Shown piece by piece: positions 25,705 to 34,105 of a DNA stretch of 64,000 nucleotides. The DNA lies in contig JADIXX010000003.1 in NCBI GenBank assembly GCA_016705575.1, forward strand, positions 868,001 through 932,000, given 5' to 3'. Both the position numbers and the translations under genes were made by a program. This DNA is from Candidatus Aalborgicola defluviihabitans (GTDB lineage: Bacteria > Pseudomonadota > Gammaproteobacteria > Burkholderiales > Burkholderiaceae_C). Under the pieces are notes generated by a model. It saw only the letters and a list, made by a program, of their open reading frames with translations. It did no database searches and was not told where the DNA came from. Each line of letters opens with the position of its first letter. The first letter of the stretch is position 1.

Positions 25705-27612
25705 ATGACCGAACCTGATATTGAGTTGCCCCATGACGTTTTGCTCAGCAACGAATTTGCGCAAAATGCCCTCACGTCGCACGACCACAACGTGCGGGAT
25801 ACCGCGCCTATCCCGTTTGATGGTGGCCAGCCGGTTATTGCGCCGATGCGCATGGGGTTGGTGCACAACCTCGAAGAATTGCATGGGTTGCTGCAGCTAG
25901 GAACCTTTCGCGTGCTCCCGCTTGAAAGCACCGGACCTCTGGAAAAGGGAGCTGGTCACGCGTGCTTGGTGGAGGCGGTGCGCGCCCGCACTTTGCACCC
26001 CACCGACGATGCGGCCGAGTTGGCGGCGCGTCTGGTGACGCAGCTTTCCCAGGGTGGGCGCAGCCCATGCGATGTGTCGCAGGCCTTGCGGGTGGCCGAA
26101 GTGCTGAGCCATGTACCCGTTGCCGCGCTGGGCGACTTTGAGCCCGATGTGTTGGCCCTGGAGTGTCTGCCGCCCGACATGGCGGCCCGGATCAACGTCC
26201 TGCCCCTGCTGCGCCACAGCGACGTGTTGATGGTGGCGTTGGCGGATGTTCTGGACGCTGAGCAACACCACCTGCTGCGCTTTGTGACCCAGTGCCGTCT
26301 GGTGGCTGTGCTGGCCACGGCCGACGATGTGCGCAACGCCATCGCCCGCTGTTACGCCTCGCACAGCGATATCGATGAGTTGGAGTCGCTGGCCATCAGC
26401 GAGATACAAACCGGCAGCGAGGAAGAAGAGCAGCGCGTCTGGAGCGAGGCCGAGCAACTGGCTCGCCAAGCCCCCATCGTGCGCCTGGTGAGCAACATCC
26501 TGGCCGATGCGGTGAGCCGGCGCGCATCCGACATCCACATCCGCCCTGGCCAGAAGTTCTTTGATGTGCTGTTTCGCGTCAATGGCACCCTGGTGCCAGT
26601 GCGCCGTCTGCGCCGTGCGCTGCTGCCGCCGGTGGTGGGGCGCATCAAGATTTTGGCCAGCATGAACAGCTCGGAGCACCGATTGCCGCAAGACGGGCGC
26701 ATCCGCATCACCGAGGCCGGAGCGGGTATTGACCTGCGGATTTCCATCATTCCGTCGCAATTTGGCGAAAGCGTGGTGATCCGGGTGCTGGCCCGCACGG
26801 CCGATATGCGCAATCTGGATTCCATTGGCTTTGACCCCAGCGATCTGGCGCGGCTGCGTGACCTGCTTCGGCGCAGTATGGGCATTGTGCTGGTGACCGG
26901 CCCTACCGGCTCGGGCAAGACCACCACGCTGTACGCGGCCCTGCAAGAGGTGGTGCGTCAAAATGTGAACATCATCACGGTGGAAGACCCCATTGAATAC
27001 GAACTGGAAAACGTCATCCAGATCCAGGTCAACCCTGTTATCGACTTCGGCTTTGCCAAGGCGCTGCGCCACATCCTGCGGCATGACCCCGACGTCATCC
27101 TGATCGGTGAAATGCGCGACTATGAAACCGCCAAGATCGCGGTCGAGAGCGCATTGACTGGCCACTTGGTGTTTTCCACGCTGCACACCAACGACGCGCC
27201 CAGCGCGTTGGTGCGCCTGATTGAGATGGGGGTGGAGCCCTATTTGATCCGCTCGGCAGTAATTGGTGTGCTGGCCCAGCGCCTGGTGCGCACCAACTGT
27301 GTGCATTGCCGCGAGGTGGAGCCGGTGGATATTCTGATGCGCACTAACCTTGACCTGGGGCCGGAAGAGGTGTTCTGGCGCGGCAAAGGGTGCGATCGCT
27401 GCCACGGCACAGGCTTTTCGGGGCGCCAGGCCATTTATGAATTGCTGGTGATGGACAAAGGCCTTGCCGAAAAGGTCGATGTGGGGGTGTCGGCAGACGT
27501 GTACCGCGACAGCGCCCTGTCCAGCCGCATGTTTAGTCTGCCGGCTAACGGTATCAAGCTGGCGCGCACCGGGGCGGTGTCGCTGACGGAGATTTACCGC
27601 GCCTGTATGTAG
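25705..27612 (+). CDS. GspE/PilB-family secretion ATPase, isolated from other secretion genes
   Basis: From the ATG at 25705 (MTEPDIELPHDV) the protein has 635 residues; an open frame upstream overlaps grxD and was not used. A T2SSE N-terminal domain spans about 140-225. The ATPase core has Walker A GPTGSGKTTT at 399-408, the Asp box around NIITVEDPIEYE, Walker B near DVILIGEMRD and the His box HTND. A zinc-binding tetracysteine motif is at 532/535 and 563/566 (CVHC, CDRC). The Walker B segment has Met where most family members have Ile. It powers a type II secretion or type IV pilus-like machine. The first 130 residues are unlike standard GspE. It diverges from grxD across 179 bases. Confidence 0.85.
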   Translation: MTEPDIELPHDVLLSNEFAQNALTSHDHNVRDTAPIPFDGGQPVIAPMRMGLVHNLEELHGLLQLGTFRVLPLESTGPLEKGAGHACLVEAVRARTLHPTDDAAELAARLVTQLSQGGRSPCDVSQALRVAEVLSHVPVAALGDFEPDVLALECLPPDMAARINVLPLLRHSDVLMVALADVLDAEQHHLLRFVTQCRLVAVLATADDVRNAIARCYASHSDIDELESLAISEIQTGSEEEEQRVWSEAEQLARQAPIVRLVSNILADAVSRRASDIHIRPGQKFFDVLFRVNGTLVPVRRLRRALLPPVVGRIKILASMNSSEHRLPQDGRIRITEAGAGIDLRISIIPSQFGESVVIRVLARTADMRNLDSIGFDPSDLARLRDLLRRSMGIVLVTGPTGSGKTTTLYAALQEVVRQNVNIITVEDPIEYELENVIQIQVNPVIDFGFAKALRHILRHDPDVILIGEMRDYETAKIAVESALTGHLVFSTLHTNDAPSALVRLIEMGVEPYLIRSAVIGVLAQRLVRTNCVHCREVEPVDILMRTNLDLGPEEVFWRGKGCDRCHGTGFSGRQAIYELLVMDKGLAEKVDVGVSADVYRDSALSSRMFSLPANGIKLARTGAVSLTEIYRACM

Positions 27613-27890
27613 AGGTCAGTGGCGGGTTTGACGAGCGTACTCCTGCCAAACATCAGGTGCTCCAACAGTACCAGAGCCACACAGCCCAGCAAAAACACCG
27701 GCAGCTTGGCCGTGCCCCATGGGTCCAGGCGCCATTGCTTTTCCAGCGTCAGCCACCAGTCGGCCGAAGTCCACAGGCGCAGCGCCTCTAGAGCGCTGCC
27801 CCAATCGCGGAAGATGATGCGCCCCAACGCCAAATAGACCGGGATATTGACCAATACCAAAAGGAGCCAGTGGGCGTTCTGCGGGTTCAC
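27594..27890 (-). CDS. Small membrane protein of unknown function
   Basis: This 98-residue protein uses a GTG start at 27890. It has two likely membrane segments: WLLLVLVNIPVYLALGRIIF near the N-terminus and LPVFLLGCVALVLLEHLMF at about 63-81, with an amphipathic Trp-rich part between. It overlaps the end of the GspE gene by 19 bases in convergent orientation and sits 18 bases after yjdM, with which it may be co-transcribed. I do not recognise a family. Reading-frame quality and hydrophobic pattern support a real gene. Confidence 0.6.
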   Translation of the reverse strand: MNPQNAHWLLLVLVNIPVYLALGRIIFRDWGSALEALRLWTSADWWLTLEKQWRLDPWGTAKLPVFLLGCVALVLLEHLMFGRSTLVKPATDLYIQAR

Positions 27891-27908
27891 GGTTGGCGGC
27901 CCTTGAGG

Positions 27909-28250
27909 TCAGGCTTTCTTGAGGAAACAGGCTTTGAGCATGAAGCTGCCGCCGTCCATTTTGCAGTCCACCTCGTGGTCGCCACCGACCAGGCGAATGC
28001 TCTTGACCTTGGTGCCCATCTTGAGCACGGTGGAAGAGCCTTTGACCTTCAGGTCTTTGATCAGCACCACGGCATCACCGTCTTGCAGCACCTGGCCGTT
28101 GGAGTCCTTGACCACGGCGTCGTCTTCGTCGTCTGTGGCCGCAGTTTGCGCTTGGGGCCATTCAAAGCCGCAGTCGGCGCAAACAAAATTGCTGCCATCG
28201 AGATAGATGTTTTCAAGGGTGCACTGGGGGCAGGCGGCGGTATTAGACAT
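27909..28250 (-). CDS. yjdM: YjdM (PhnA-family) zinc-ribbon protein
   Basis: The 113-residue protein has an N-terminal zinc ribbon with cysteines at 7, 10, 24 and 27 (CPQC, CADC). A C-terminal KOW-like PhnA domain follows, with DSNGQVLQDGDAVVLIKDLK, KMGTKVKSIRLV and the closing GSFMLKACFLKKA. The name came from linkage to phosphonate genes in E. coli, but no phosphonate role is established. Here it sits downstream of prmC, separated by a dispersed repeat. No phosphonate genes are nearby. Confidence 0.93.
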   Translation of the reverse strand: MSNTAACPQCTLENIYLDGSNFVCADCGFEWPQAQTAATDDEDDAVVKDSNGQVLQDGDAVVLIKDLKVKGSSTVLKMGTKVKSIRLVGGDHEVDCKMDGGSFMLKACFLKKA

Positions 28251-28267
28251 AGTGGGTGTACGACAAT

Positions 28268-28310
28268 GCTATTAAATTACTAGCTGGTTACGCATATTCT
28301 ACGAGGGCTA
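28268..28310 (+). repeat. Dispersed 17+16+10 repeat, copy C
   Basis: Core GCTATTAAATTACTAGC (28268-28284), spacer 28285-28300, ACGAGGGCTA (28301-28310), followed by GAGGCCTAAA shared with copies D and I. It lies between yjdM and the prmC stop, antisense to both genes. Confidence 0.88.
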
Positions 28311-28323
28311 GAGGCCTAAAAGA

Positions 28324-29196
28324 CTAACAACCATAACAGGCACCGCTGCATCGCTCGAACCCGGCCAGGTCACAGTGTGACTGGGCCTGTGTAAACCCTG
28401 CCTCACACAGCAAGGCGCGAACTGCGCCCGCTTGGTCATAACCGTGCTCCAGCAGCAGCCAGCCACCCGGCACCAGGTGTGCAGGAGCCTGGCGGATGAT
28501 GGTACGGATGTCCTCCAGCCCATCCGCACCACTGGCCAGTGCCGACAGCGGCTCATGGGTGAGGGCGCCCAGGTGGTGGTCGGCGACGGCAATATAGGGC
28601 GGGTTGGACACGATCACGTCAAAGCGGCCCGGCACACCGTCCAGCCAGTTGCCTTGCGCAAAGGCCACGTCCAGTTGCAGGCGTTGTGCGTTGGCCTGGG
28701 CCACGGCCAGGGCATCGGCGCTGGCGTCCACGGCGCTGACTTGCAGATCGGGCCGGGTGTGTTTGAGCGCCAATGCGATGGCGCCGCTGCCGGTGCCCAG
28801 GTCCAGCACCTGCAATGGCTGGCGTGGGTGGCTGTCGGTGAGGCGTGGCGTTGGCCTGGTTAGCAGCTCTAGCGCCCAGTCCACCAGCGTTTCGGTGTCC
28901 GGGCGGGGTACCAGCACACGGGCATCCACCGCCAGGTCCAGCCCGAAGAATTCTTTGCGCCCGGTGATGTAGGCCAACGGTTCACCAGCGGCGCGGCGCT
29001 GCACGTTCGCCTGCAACGTGGCAAGCGCTGTGGCGGGCAGTGCGTCGGTGTCATGCGCCAGCAACCAGGCGCGCTCCTGGCCGGAGCGGTTGAGCGCGTG
29101 CAGAACCAGCAGCTGCGCATCCAGCCGATCCATGCCATGGCGCTGTGCCCAGGCCAGGGCCTGCGCTACGGAGTCCGGAGTTTGGGGTGTTCCCAT
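28324..29196 (-). CDS. prmC: Release factor glutamine methyltransferase PrmC
   Basis: The 290-residue protein has a helical N-terminal domain (1-85) and a Rossmann methyltransferase domain with the S-adenosylmethionine motif DLGTGSG at 132-138 and the catalytic NPPY at 198-201. GRKEFFGLDL before the fold and VPRPDTE are typical of PrmC/HemK. It methylates the Gln of the GGQ motif in release factors, and its substrate PrfA is encoded immediately upstream in the same operon. The C-terminus ends in an unusual Cys-rich stretch (RCSGACYGC), perhaps because the original end has shifted. Confidence 0.95.
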   Translation of the reverse strand: MGTPQTPDSVAQALAWAQRHGMDRLDAQLLVLHALNRSGQERAWLLAHDTDALPATALATLQANVQRRAAGEPLAYITGRKEFFGLDLAVDARVLVPRPDTETLVDWALELLTRPTPRLTDSHPRQPLQVLDLGTGSGAIALALKHTRPDLQVSAVDASADALAVAQANAQRLQLDVAFAQGNWLDGVPGRFDVIVSNPPYIAVADHHLGALTHEPLSALASGADGLEDIRTIIRQAPAHLVPGGWLLLEHGYDQAGAVRALLCEAGFTQAQSHCDLAGFERCSGACYGC

Positions 29197-29198
29197 AC

Positions 29199-29241
29199 GC
29201 TATTATCTTAGTAGCATCTTACGTAGTATGGACGAGGGCTA
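29199..29241 (+). repeat. Dispersed 17+16+10 repeat, copy D
   Basis: Core GCTATTATCTTAGTAGC (29199-29215), spacer 29216-29231, ACGAGGGCTA (29232-29241), then GAGACCTAAA. It fills the 58-base prfA-prmC gap, so it would be transcribed (in antisense orientation) within the operon mRNA, two bases before the prmC start codon. Confidence 0.88.
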
Positions 29242-29254
29242 GAGACCTAAAAGC

Positions 29255-30352
29255 CTAGTTGGCATGAAGCTCCAGCGCAGCCAGTTGTTCGGCCGCTTCG
29301 TAGGCTTGCAGTGCGCCCACCACGTCGTCCAAATCGCCTTCCATGATGGAGAGTAGCTTGTACAGCGTGAGGTTGATGCGGTGGTCGGTCAGGCGGCCTT
29401 GCGGGAAGTTGTAGGTGCGGATACGGTCGCTTCTATCCCCACTGCCCACCAGGCTCTTGCGCTCGGCGGCGTCTTTGGCGGCGCGCTCGGAGCGGTCTTT
29501 CTCGTGGATGCGGGCGGTCAGCACTTTCAGGGCCTGGGCCTTGTTGCTGTGCTGGCTGCGCCCGTCCTGGCATTCGGCCACGATGCCAGTGGGCAAGTGG
29601 GTGATGCGCACGGCCGAGTCGGTCTTGTTGATGTGCTGGCCACCGGCACCGCTGGCGCGGTAGGTGTCGATGCGCAGGTCCGATGGGTTGATCTTGATCG
29701 CCTCGGCCTCGTCCTGCTCGGCCAGCACGGCAATGGTGCAGGCGCTGGTGTGGATGCGGCCCTGGGTTTCCGTGGCGGGCACGCGCTGCACCCGGTGGCC
29801 GCCGCTCTCGAACTTGAGCGCACCGTACGCGCCGGTGCCGTTATGGTGGCCTTCAAAACGCACCACCACCTCTTTGTAGCCGCCCAGCTCGCTTTGCGAT
29901 TCGCTGACGATCTCGCTCTTCCAGCCGCAGCGGTCGGCATAACGGGTGTACATGCGAAGCAGGTCGCCAGCAAACAAGGCTGATTCGTCGCCGCCAGTGC
30001 CAGCGCGGATTTCCACGAACGCGGGGCGGGCGTCGTCGGCGTCTTTGGGCAGCAACATGCGCTGCAACTCGCTCTCCAACTGCGCCAGCTCGGTCGTGGC
30101 GCTGGCGATTTCTTCTTCGGCCATTTCGGCCATGTCGGGGTCAGACTTCATCTCTTCTGCGCTGCTCAGGTCCGCCTCACGCTGCTGGTAGCGTGCCCAG
30201 CGACTCGACACCGCGGTGACGTCGGTGTGTTCCCGCGAGAGCTTGAGGAACTGCTCCATGTCTTTCATGATGTCCTCGCGGGACAGCAAAAATTCCAGTT
30301 CCCCCTGGCGGTCGGTGTAGCGGGCGAGTTGTTGGCGGAGAAAGGGTTTCAT
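29255..30352 (-). CDS. prfA: Peptide chain release factor 1 PrfA
   Basis: The 365-residue protein carries the RF1 tripeptide PAT in RVPATETQGRIHTSAC, which reads UAA and UAG stop codons, and the catalytic GGQ in SGAGGQHINKTDSA, which triggers peptide release. PrmC, encoded downstream, methylates that Gln. The N-terminal helical domain (1 to about 105) and the C-terminal RIRTYNFPQGRLTDHRI segment are complete. The ATG at 30352 is the natural start. Confidence 0.98.
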   Translation of the reverse strand: MKPFLRQQLARYTDRQGELEFLLSREDIMKDMEQFLKLSREHTDVTAVSSRWARYQQREADLSSAEEMKSDPDMAEMAEEEIASATTELAQLESELQRMLLPKDADDARPAFVEIRAGTGGDESALFAGDLLRMYTRYADRCGWKSEIVSESQSELGGYKEVVVRFEGHHNGTGAYGALKFESGGHRVQRVPATETQGRIHTSACTIAVLAEQDEAEAIKINPSDLRIDTYRASGAGGQHINKTDSAVRITHLPTGIVAECQDGRSQHSNKAQALKVLTARIHEKDRSERAAKDAAERKSLVGSGDRSDRIRTYNFPQGRLTDHRINLTLYKLLSIMEGDLDDVVGALQAYEAAEQLAALELHAN

Positions 30353-30373
30353 GGAGTCAATCGGAAAGGAGGG

Positions 30374-30440
30374 GCTTCGACCAGCTCAGCCCGAACGGTG
30401 TGCGGACAACAATTTCCGTGCGCCCTGCGCTGGGTCGAAG
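30374..30440. repeat. REP-like palindromic element between hemA and prfA
   Basis: GCTTCGACCAGCTCAGCCC (30374-30392), continuing into GAACGG, resembles the widespread REP sequence with a TTCGAC-AGCTCAGCCCGAACGG core. CTTCGACC at its start is matched by inverted GGTCGAAG at 30433-30440. It occupies the 129-base gap between the hemA stop and the prfA start. Confidence 0.6.
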
Positions 30441-30481
30441 GGTTATGCCGGGGCTCTGTCGGAGCCACGTGGTTGGCGTCG

Positions 30482-31741
30482 CTAACGCTTGCTGCGCAGA
30501 AAGAAGTGTTCGATGGCGCTGGTGGCGCGGTCGCGTGCTGCGGCGTCACCGGCATGCAACTCGGCCATGGCACCATGCAGCATTTTTTGGGTCAGGCCCT
30601 TGGACAGGGCTTCCAGCACCACATCCACCGATTCGCCCTTGGCCAGCAACTTGTGGGCGCGGGCCAATTCGTTGGTGCGCCAGGCATCGGCCTGAGCATT
30701 GAGCTGCTGGATGAGTGGCACGTTGCTGCGCTGGTCCACCCAGTGCATGAAGCTTTGCACCCCGGCGTCCACAATCGCCTCAGCCTGTTCGACGGCGGCC
30801 TGTCGGCTGGCCTGGGCGGTCTGCACCACGCCGGACAGATCGTCCACGGTGTAGAGGTACACATCGTCCAGCGCCTTGACCTCGATTTCGATGTCGCGTG
30901 GCACAGCCAAGTCCACCATGAAGATGGGGCGGTGGCGGCGTTTTTTCAGGGCGCGTTCGACCGCACCCAGGCCGATGATGGGCAGGGTGCTGGCGGTGCA
31001 GCTCACCACGGCGTCAAATTCGTGCAGACGGTCGGGCAGGTCGGCCAGGCGCATGACCTCACCACCAAAGCGGCTGGCCAGCTTTTCGCCCCGCTCGAGC
31101 GTGCGATTGGCAATGGCGATGCTCTTGGGGTTTTTGGCGGCAAAGTGCGTGGCGCACAGCTCAATCATTTCGCCAGCGCCCACAAACAGCACCTTGACAT
31201 CACCCAGGTCTTCAAACAGGTTACCAGCCAGGCGCACGGCGGCGGCGGCCATGCTGATGCTGTGCGCGCCAATCTCGGTAGACGTGCGTACTTCCTTGGC
31301 TACGGCAAAGGAGCGCTGAAACAGTTGCGACAGCGTGGTGCCCAGGGCGCCTGCGGCGTTGGCAGCGCGGACCGCGTCTTTGAGCTGGCCCAGAATTTGC
31401 GGCTCGCCCAGTACCATGGAGTCCAGCCCGCTGGCCACCCGAAAGGCGTGGCGTGCGGCCAGACCGTCTTGCAGGCTGTAGGTGTGGGAGCGCAGGGCGT
31501 CGGGCGAAATGCCAGCCGAATTGGCCAGCCAGCCCAATGTGGGCTCCAGCTCACTTTGCTCGCCAGCGCAATAAATTTCGGTGCGGTTGCAGGTGGAAAC
31601 AATCGCCGCCTCAGGCATGCGGTTGAGTGACTGGCGCAGGCCTTGTAAATGCGGAGCGACCTGGTCCATGGCGAACGCAAACCGGCCGCGCAAGTCCAGC
31701 GGTGCGGTGGTGTGGTTGATGCCTAAAGTCCAGACTGCCAT
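30482..31741 (-). CDS. hemA: Glutamyl-tRNA reductase HemA
   Basis: From the ATG at 31741 (MAVWTLGINHTTAPLDLRGR) the protein has 419 residues; an ATG five codons upstream (31756) is the alternative. I prefer the inner one because MAVW-LGINH aligns with family N-termini. The catalytic Cys51 is in VSTCNRTEIYC. The NADPH-binding domain has VLFVGAGEMIELCATHF, and a C-terminal dimerisation helix region follows from about 310. It reduces glutamyl-tRNA to glutamate-1-semialdehyde, the first step of haem synthesis. The order hemA-prfA-prmC is a classic operon. Confidence 0.96.
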   Translation of the reverse strand: MAVWTLGINHTTAPLDLRGRFAFAMDQVAPHLQGLRQSLNRMPEAAIVSTCNRTEIYCAGEQSELEPTLGWLANSAGISPDALRSHTYSLQDGLAARHAFRVASGLDSMVLGEPQILGQLKDAVRAANAAGALGTTLSQLFQRSFAVAKEVRTSTEIGAHSISMAAAAVRLAGNLFEDLGDVKVLFVGAGEMIELCATHFAAKNPKSIAIANRTLERGEKLASRFGGEVMRLADLPDRLHEFDAVVSCTASTLPIIGLGAVERALKKRRHRPIFMVDLAVPRDIEIEVKALDDVYLYTVDDLSGVVQTAQASRQAAVEQAEAIVDAGVQSFMHWVDQRSNVPLIQQLNAQADAWRTNELARAHKLLAKGESVDVVLEALSKGLTQKMLHGAMAELHAGDAAARDRATSAIEHFFLRSKR

Positions 31742-31806
31742 GTGTTCGGTTGTCATTCGGCCAGCCCGTTGAGCGGATGCGCGACGGCGCTGGCAGCAAT
31801 TGATTT

Positions 31807-32142
31807 ATGTCTGATTATAAAATCGTCGCCATACCAATCAACCCAAGGGCCCCACGGGCCAACCGAATGGGACCTCTGGACCAACTGATCCACCTGACCA
31901 ATTTTCTGGCACCGGCCCTGGCCGTGGCCTTGGTGCTGGCCATTGTGGGCCCCTGGTTTATGTCAAAAAGCCCGTCAGCCCTCGGAATCATTACGCAGGC
32001 AGCTATCAATTTTATAGTTGGTTCATTGGCGCTAGCGCTGGGTCTGTGGTTCTTCGGGCGTGACGGCAAGATGGCCAGCTACGCGGCCTTGCTGGTAGTT
32101 GCGGCGTCCGCGCAGTGGGCGGGGGGGCGCGGCTGGCGTTGA
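31807..32142 (+). CDS. Small hydrophobic membrane protein of unknown function
   Basis: The 111-residue protein has three or four likely membrane segments: FLAPALAVALVLAIVGPWFM, AINFIVGSLALALGLWFF and YAALLVVAASAQWA. A shorter start at 31867 (MGPLDQLIHLTNF) would remove a basic, Pro-rich leader and may be correct. It diverges from hemA and converges with ugpQ. The segment encoding AINFIVG overlaps a degenerate copy of the dispersed repeat, which may have become coding. No family name is recognised. Confidence 0.65.
   Translation: MSDYKIVAIPINPRAPRANRMGPLDQLIHLTNFLAPALAVALVLAIVGPWFMSKSPSALGIITQAAINFIVGSLALALGLWFFGRDGKMASYAALLVVAASAQWAGGRGWR
32002..32018 (+). repeat. Possible degenerate repeat core (copy E)
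   Basis: GCTATCAATTTTATAGT matches the 17-bp palindromic core, but the ACGAGGGCTA box at the expected distance is not recognisable. It lies inside the coding region of the small membrane protein, so chance is a real alternative. Confidence 0.3.
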
Positions 32143-32149
32143 AAACCAG

Positions 32150-32929
32150 CTAAACCGGGCTGAACAAGTCCACCCGGTCGGTGATGATCCCGTCCGTCCC
32201 CAGATCGATTAGCCGCTGTGCGGCCCATTCGTCGTTGACGGTGTAGCTCAGGGTTCTGAAACCGGCACTTTTCGCCTGGGTGACGCTGCTGCGGTCCCAC
32301 AGGGCGTGGTTGCAGATGATGGCACGGCAATCCAGGGTCAGCGCGGTTTCCACCCAACCGGTCCACAGGGTGTCGAGCAGCAGGCCGCGCGGCAGCTCGG
32401 GTTGGGTGTCCAAGGCGCCACGCAGTGCGTCGGGCTCGAACGAAGTCAGCAGGGGCGGTACGGATTGGCCGGACCATAGGCGTGCGGCGTGTTCGGCGAC
32501 GACTTCGCCCGTGTGGCGCGCGGTGCCGGGCGTGGGCTTGATTTCGATGTTCAAACAGTAGCCGTTGCGAATGCAAAAGGCGGCAATGGAGTCGAGTGTG
32601 GGCAACGGCTCGCCAGCAAAGGCGCGGCTGTGCCAGCTGCCGGCATCCAGTTGCGACAGCATGCCCCAGGGGTGATCGCCCGCCACAGCGCTGTTGCCGG
32701 CACCCAGTTTGGCGCGGGCATCGGTGGTGCGTTGCAGGGTGGTGTCGTGCATCAAAAACGGCACGCCGTCGGCACTCAGTTTGACGTCGCATTCAAACAT
32801 GCGGTAGCCATGGCTGGCACCCACGCGAAAGGCGGCCAGGGTGTTCTCGGGGGCCAGCTTGCCGGCGCCACGGTGGGCCACCCAGCTCGGGTAGGGCCAA
32901 GCGTGAAGGGAGGGGGTGCCGTCGCTCAT
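32150..32929 (-). CDS. ugpQ: Glycerophosphodiester phosphodiesterase UgpQ
   Basis: The 259-residue TIM-barrel protein has the GDPD signature: HRGAGKLAPENTLAAF near the N-terminus (His-Arg and Glu-Asn-Thr), FECDVKLSADGVPFLMHDTT (metal-binding Glu/Asp and catalytic His) and NIEIKPTPG. It splits glycerophosphodiesters to glycerol-3-phosphate and an alcohol in the cytoplasm. It is the last gene of the ugp operon and its ATG overlaps the ugpC stop by four bases. This fits hydrolysis of substrates brought in by the transporter. Confidence 0.96.
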   Translation of the reverse strand: MSDGTPSLHAWPYPSWVAHRGAGKLAPENTLAAFRVGASHGYRMFECDVKLSADGVPFLMHDTTLQRTTDARAKLGAGNSAVAGDHPWGMLSQLDAGSWHSRAFAGEPLPTLDSIAAFCIRNGYCLNIEIKPTPGTARHTGEVVAEHAARLWSGQSVPPLLTSFEPDALRGALDTQPELPRGLLLDTLWTGWVETALTLDCRAIICNHALWDRSSVTQAKSAGFRTLSYTVNDEWAAQRLIDLGTDGIITDRVDLFSPV

Positions 32930-33951
32930 GCGGTCATCATGCGCTTGCCAGTGGCAGCGTCGAACGCGTGCAGGCGATCCGCGCGCGGGGTGACGTGGAT
33001 GGTGGTGCCCAGCACCGGTACGGCGTGAGCCTCTTCGGTGCGGATGATGACCAGTTGATCGGTCGCGCTGTGCGCCCAGCGGCCATAGACCAGACGCTCG
33101 GCTCCCAGCATTTCCACCGCTTCGACTTGCAACGCCCAGCCGCTGGGCGTGATGTCCAGGTGTTCGGGGCGGATGCCGGTAATGACGCCCGGCTTGGCAT
33201 CCGGCGCATCTTTGAGCAGATTCATGGGCGGCGAGCCAATGAAGCTGGCCACAAAAGTGGTGGCCGGGCGGGTGTAGACCTCTTCGGGCGTGCCAAACTG
33301 TTCCATTACGCCGCCGTTCATCACAATCATGCGCTGGGCCAGGGTCATGGCTTCGACCTGGTCGTGGGTGACGAACAGACTGGTGATACCCAGCTCACGG
33401 TGCAGCTTCTGGATCTCCAAGCGGGTCTGGGCGCGCAGCTTGGCATCCAGGTTGGACAGGGGCTCATCAAACAGAAAAACCTGGGGTTGGCGTACGATGG
33501 CCCGGCCCATGGCCACGCGCTGGCGCTGGCCGCCCGAGAGCTCGCGCGGCTTGCGCTGCAAATACGGGCCCAGTTCCAAAATTTTGGCGGCTTTGTCGAC
33601 CCGGGACTTGATATCGTCGACTGGCACCTTGGCGATCTTCAGACCGTAGGCCATGTTGTCAAACACGCTCATGTGGGGGTACAGCGCATAGTTCTGGAAC
33701 ACCATGGCAATGTCGCGCTCGGCAGGTTCCAGCTGGTTTACAACCCGCCCACCGATGCAAATGTCGCCCTCGGTGATTTCTTCCAGGCCTGCCACCATGC
33801 GCAAAAGTGTGGATTTACCGCAGCCCGAGGGGCCGACGATGACGATGAATTCACCGTCCGCAATGTGTGCGTTGACGCCATGGATGACCTGGTTGGCGGT
33901 CTTGCCCTTGCCGTAGCGTTTGATGACGTTTTTGAGTTCGATGGAAGCCAT
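32926..33951 (-). CDS. ugpC: UgpC, ATPase of the sn-glycerol-3-phosphate ABC importer
   Basis: From the ATG at 33951 (MASIELKNVIKRYG) the protein has 341 residues; ten upstream codons are open but not family-like. It has Walker A GPSGCGKST at 40-48, the signature LSGGQRQRVAMGRA, Walker B VFLFDEPLSNLD, and a C-terminal MalK-type TOBE/OB regulatory domain (about 235-341) with GIRPEHLDI. It drives import with UgpA and UgpE. In E. coli the UgpC regulatory domain mediates inhibition by phosphate; whether that holds here is not visible. Confidence 0.96.
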   Translation of the reverse strand: MASIELKNVIKRYGKGKTANQVIHGVNAHIADGEFIVIVGPSGCGKSTLLRMVAGLEEITEGDICIGGRVVNQLEPAERDIAMVFQNYALYPHMSVFDNMAYGLKIAKVPVDDIKSRVDKAAKILELGPYLQRKPRELSGGQRQRVAMGRAIVRQPQVFLFDEPLSNLDAKLRAQTRLEIQKLHRELGITSLFVTHDQVEAMTLAQRMIVMNGGVMEQFGTPEEVYTRPATTFVASFIGSPPMNLLKDAPDAKPGVITGIRPEHLDITPSGWALQVEAVEMLGAERLVYGRWAHSATDQLVIIRTEEAHAVPVLGTTIHVTPRADRLHAFDAATGKRMMTA

Positions 33952-33999
33952 GTATTCGGAGTTGGATGTTAATAGCAGCAAATACCACTGAGCAGTGTG

Positions 34000-34062
34000 C
34001 AGCCACAGGCTGGGAGCCGATTTCTGCGCATTTGGCAGTATGAGGCGCCCGGCCTGTGGCTG
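34000..34062. repeat. Inverted repeat in the ugpE-ugpC gap
   Basis: CAGCCACAGGC (34000-34010) and GCCTGTGGCTG (34052-34062) are perfect 11-bp inverted arms around a 41-base loop. The gap (33952-34105) is otherwise gene-free. With no T tract, this looks like an mRNA stability or processing structure rather than a terminator. Confidence 0.6.
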
Positions 34063-34105
34063 TGCGCTGCGGAGTCACTGAATAGCCAGAGCCATGCGTT
34101 TGGTG

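Noticed and set aside
25897..27405. A 502-codon open frame antisense to the GspE ATPase
   Set aside because: Low-complexity His/Gln/Ala-rich translation; the sense strand encodes a complete ATPase.
34000..34062. Inverted repeat as a terminator of ugpBAE
   Set aside because: It has a 41-base loop and no T tract, and ugpC/ugpQ downstream need the same transcript.
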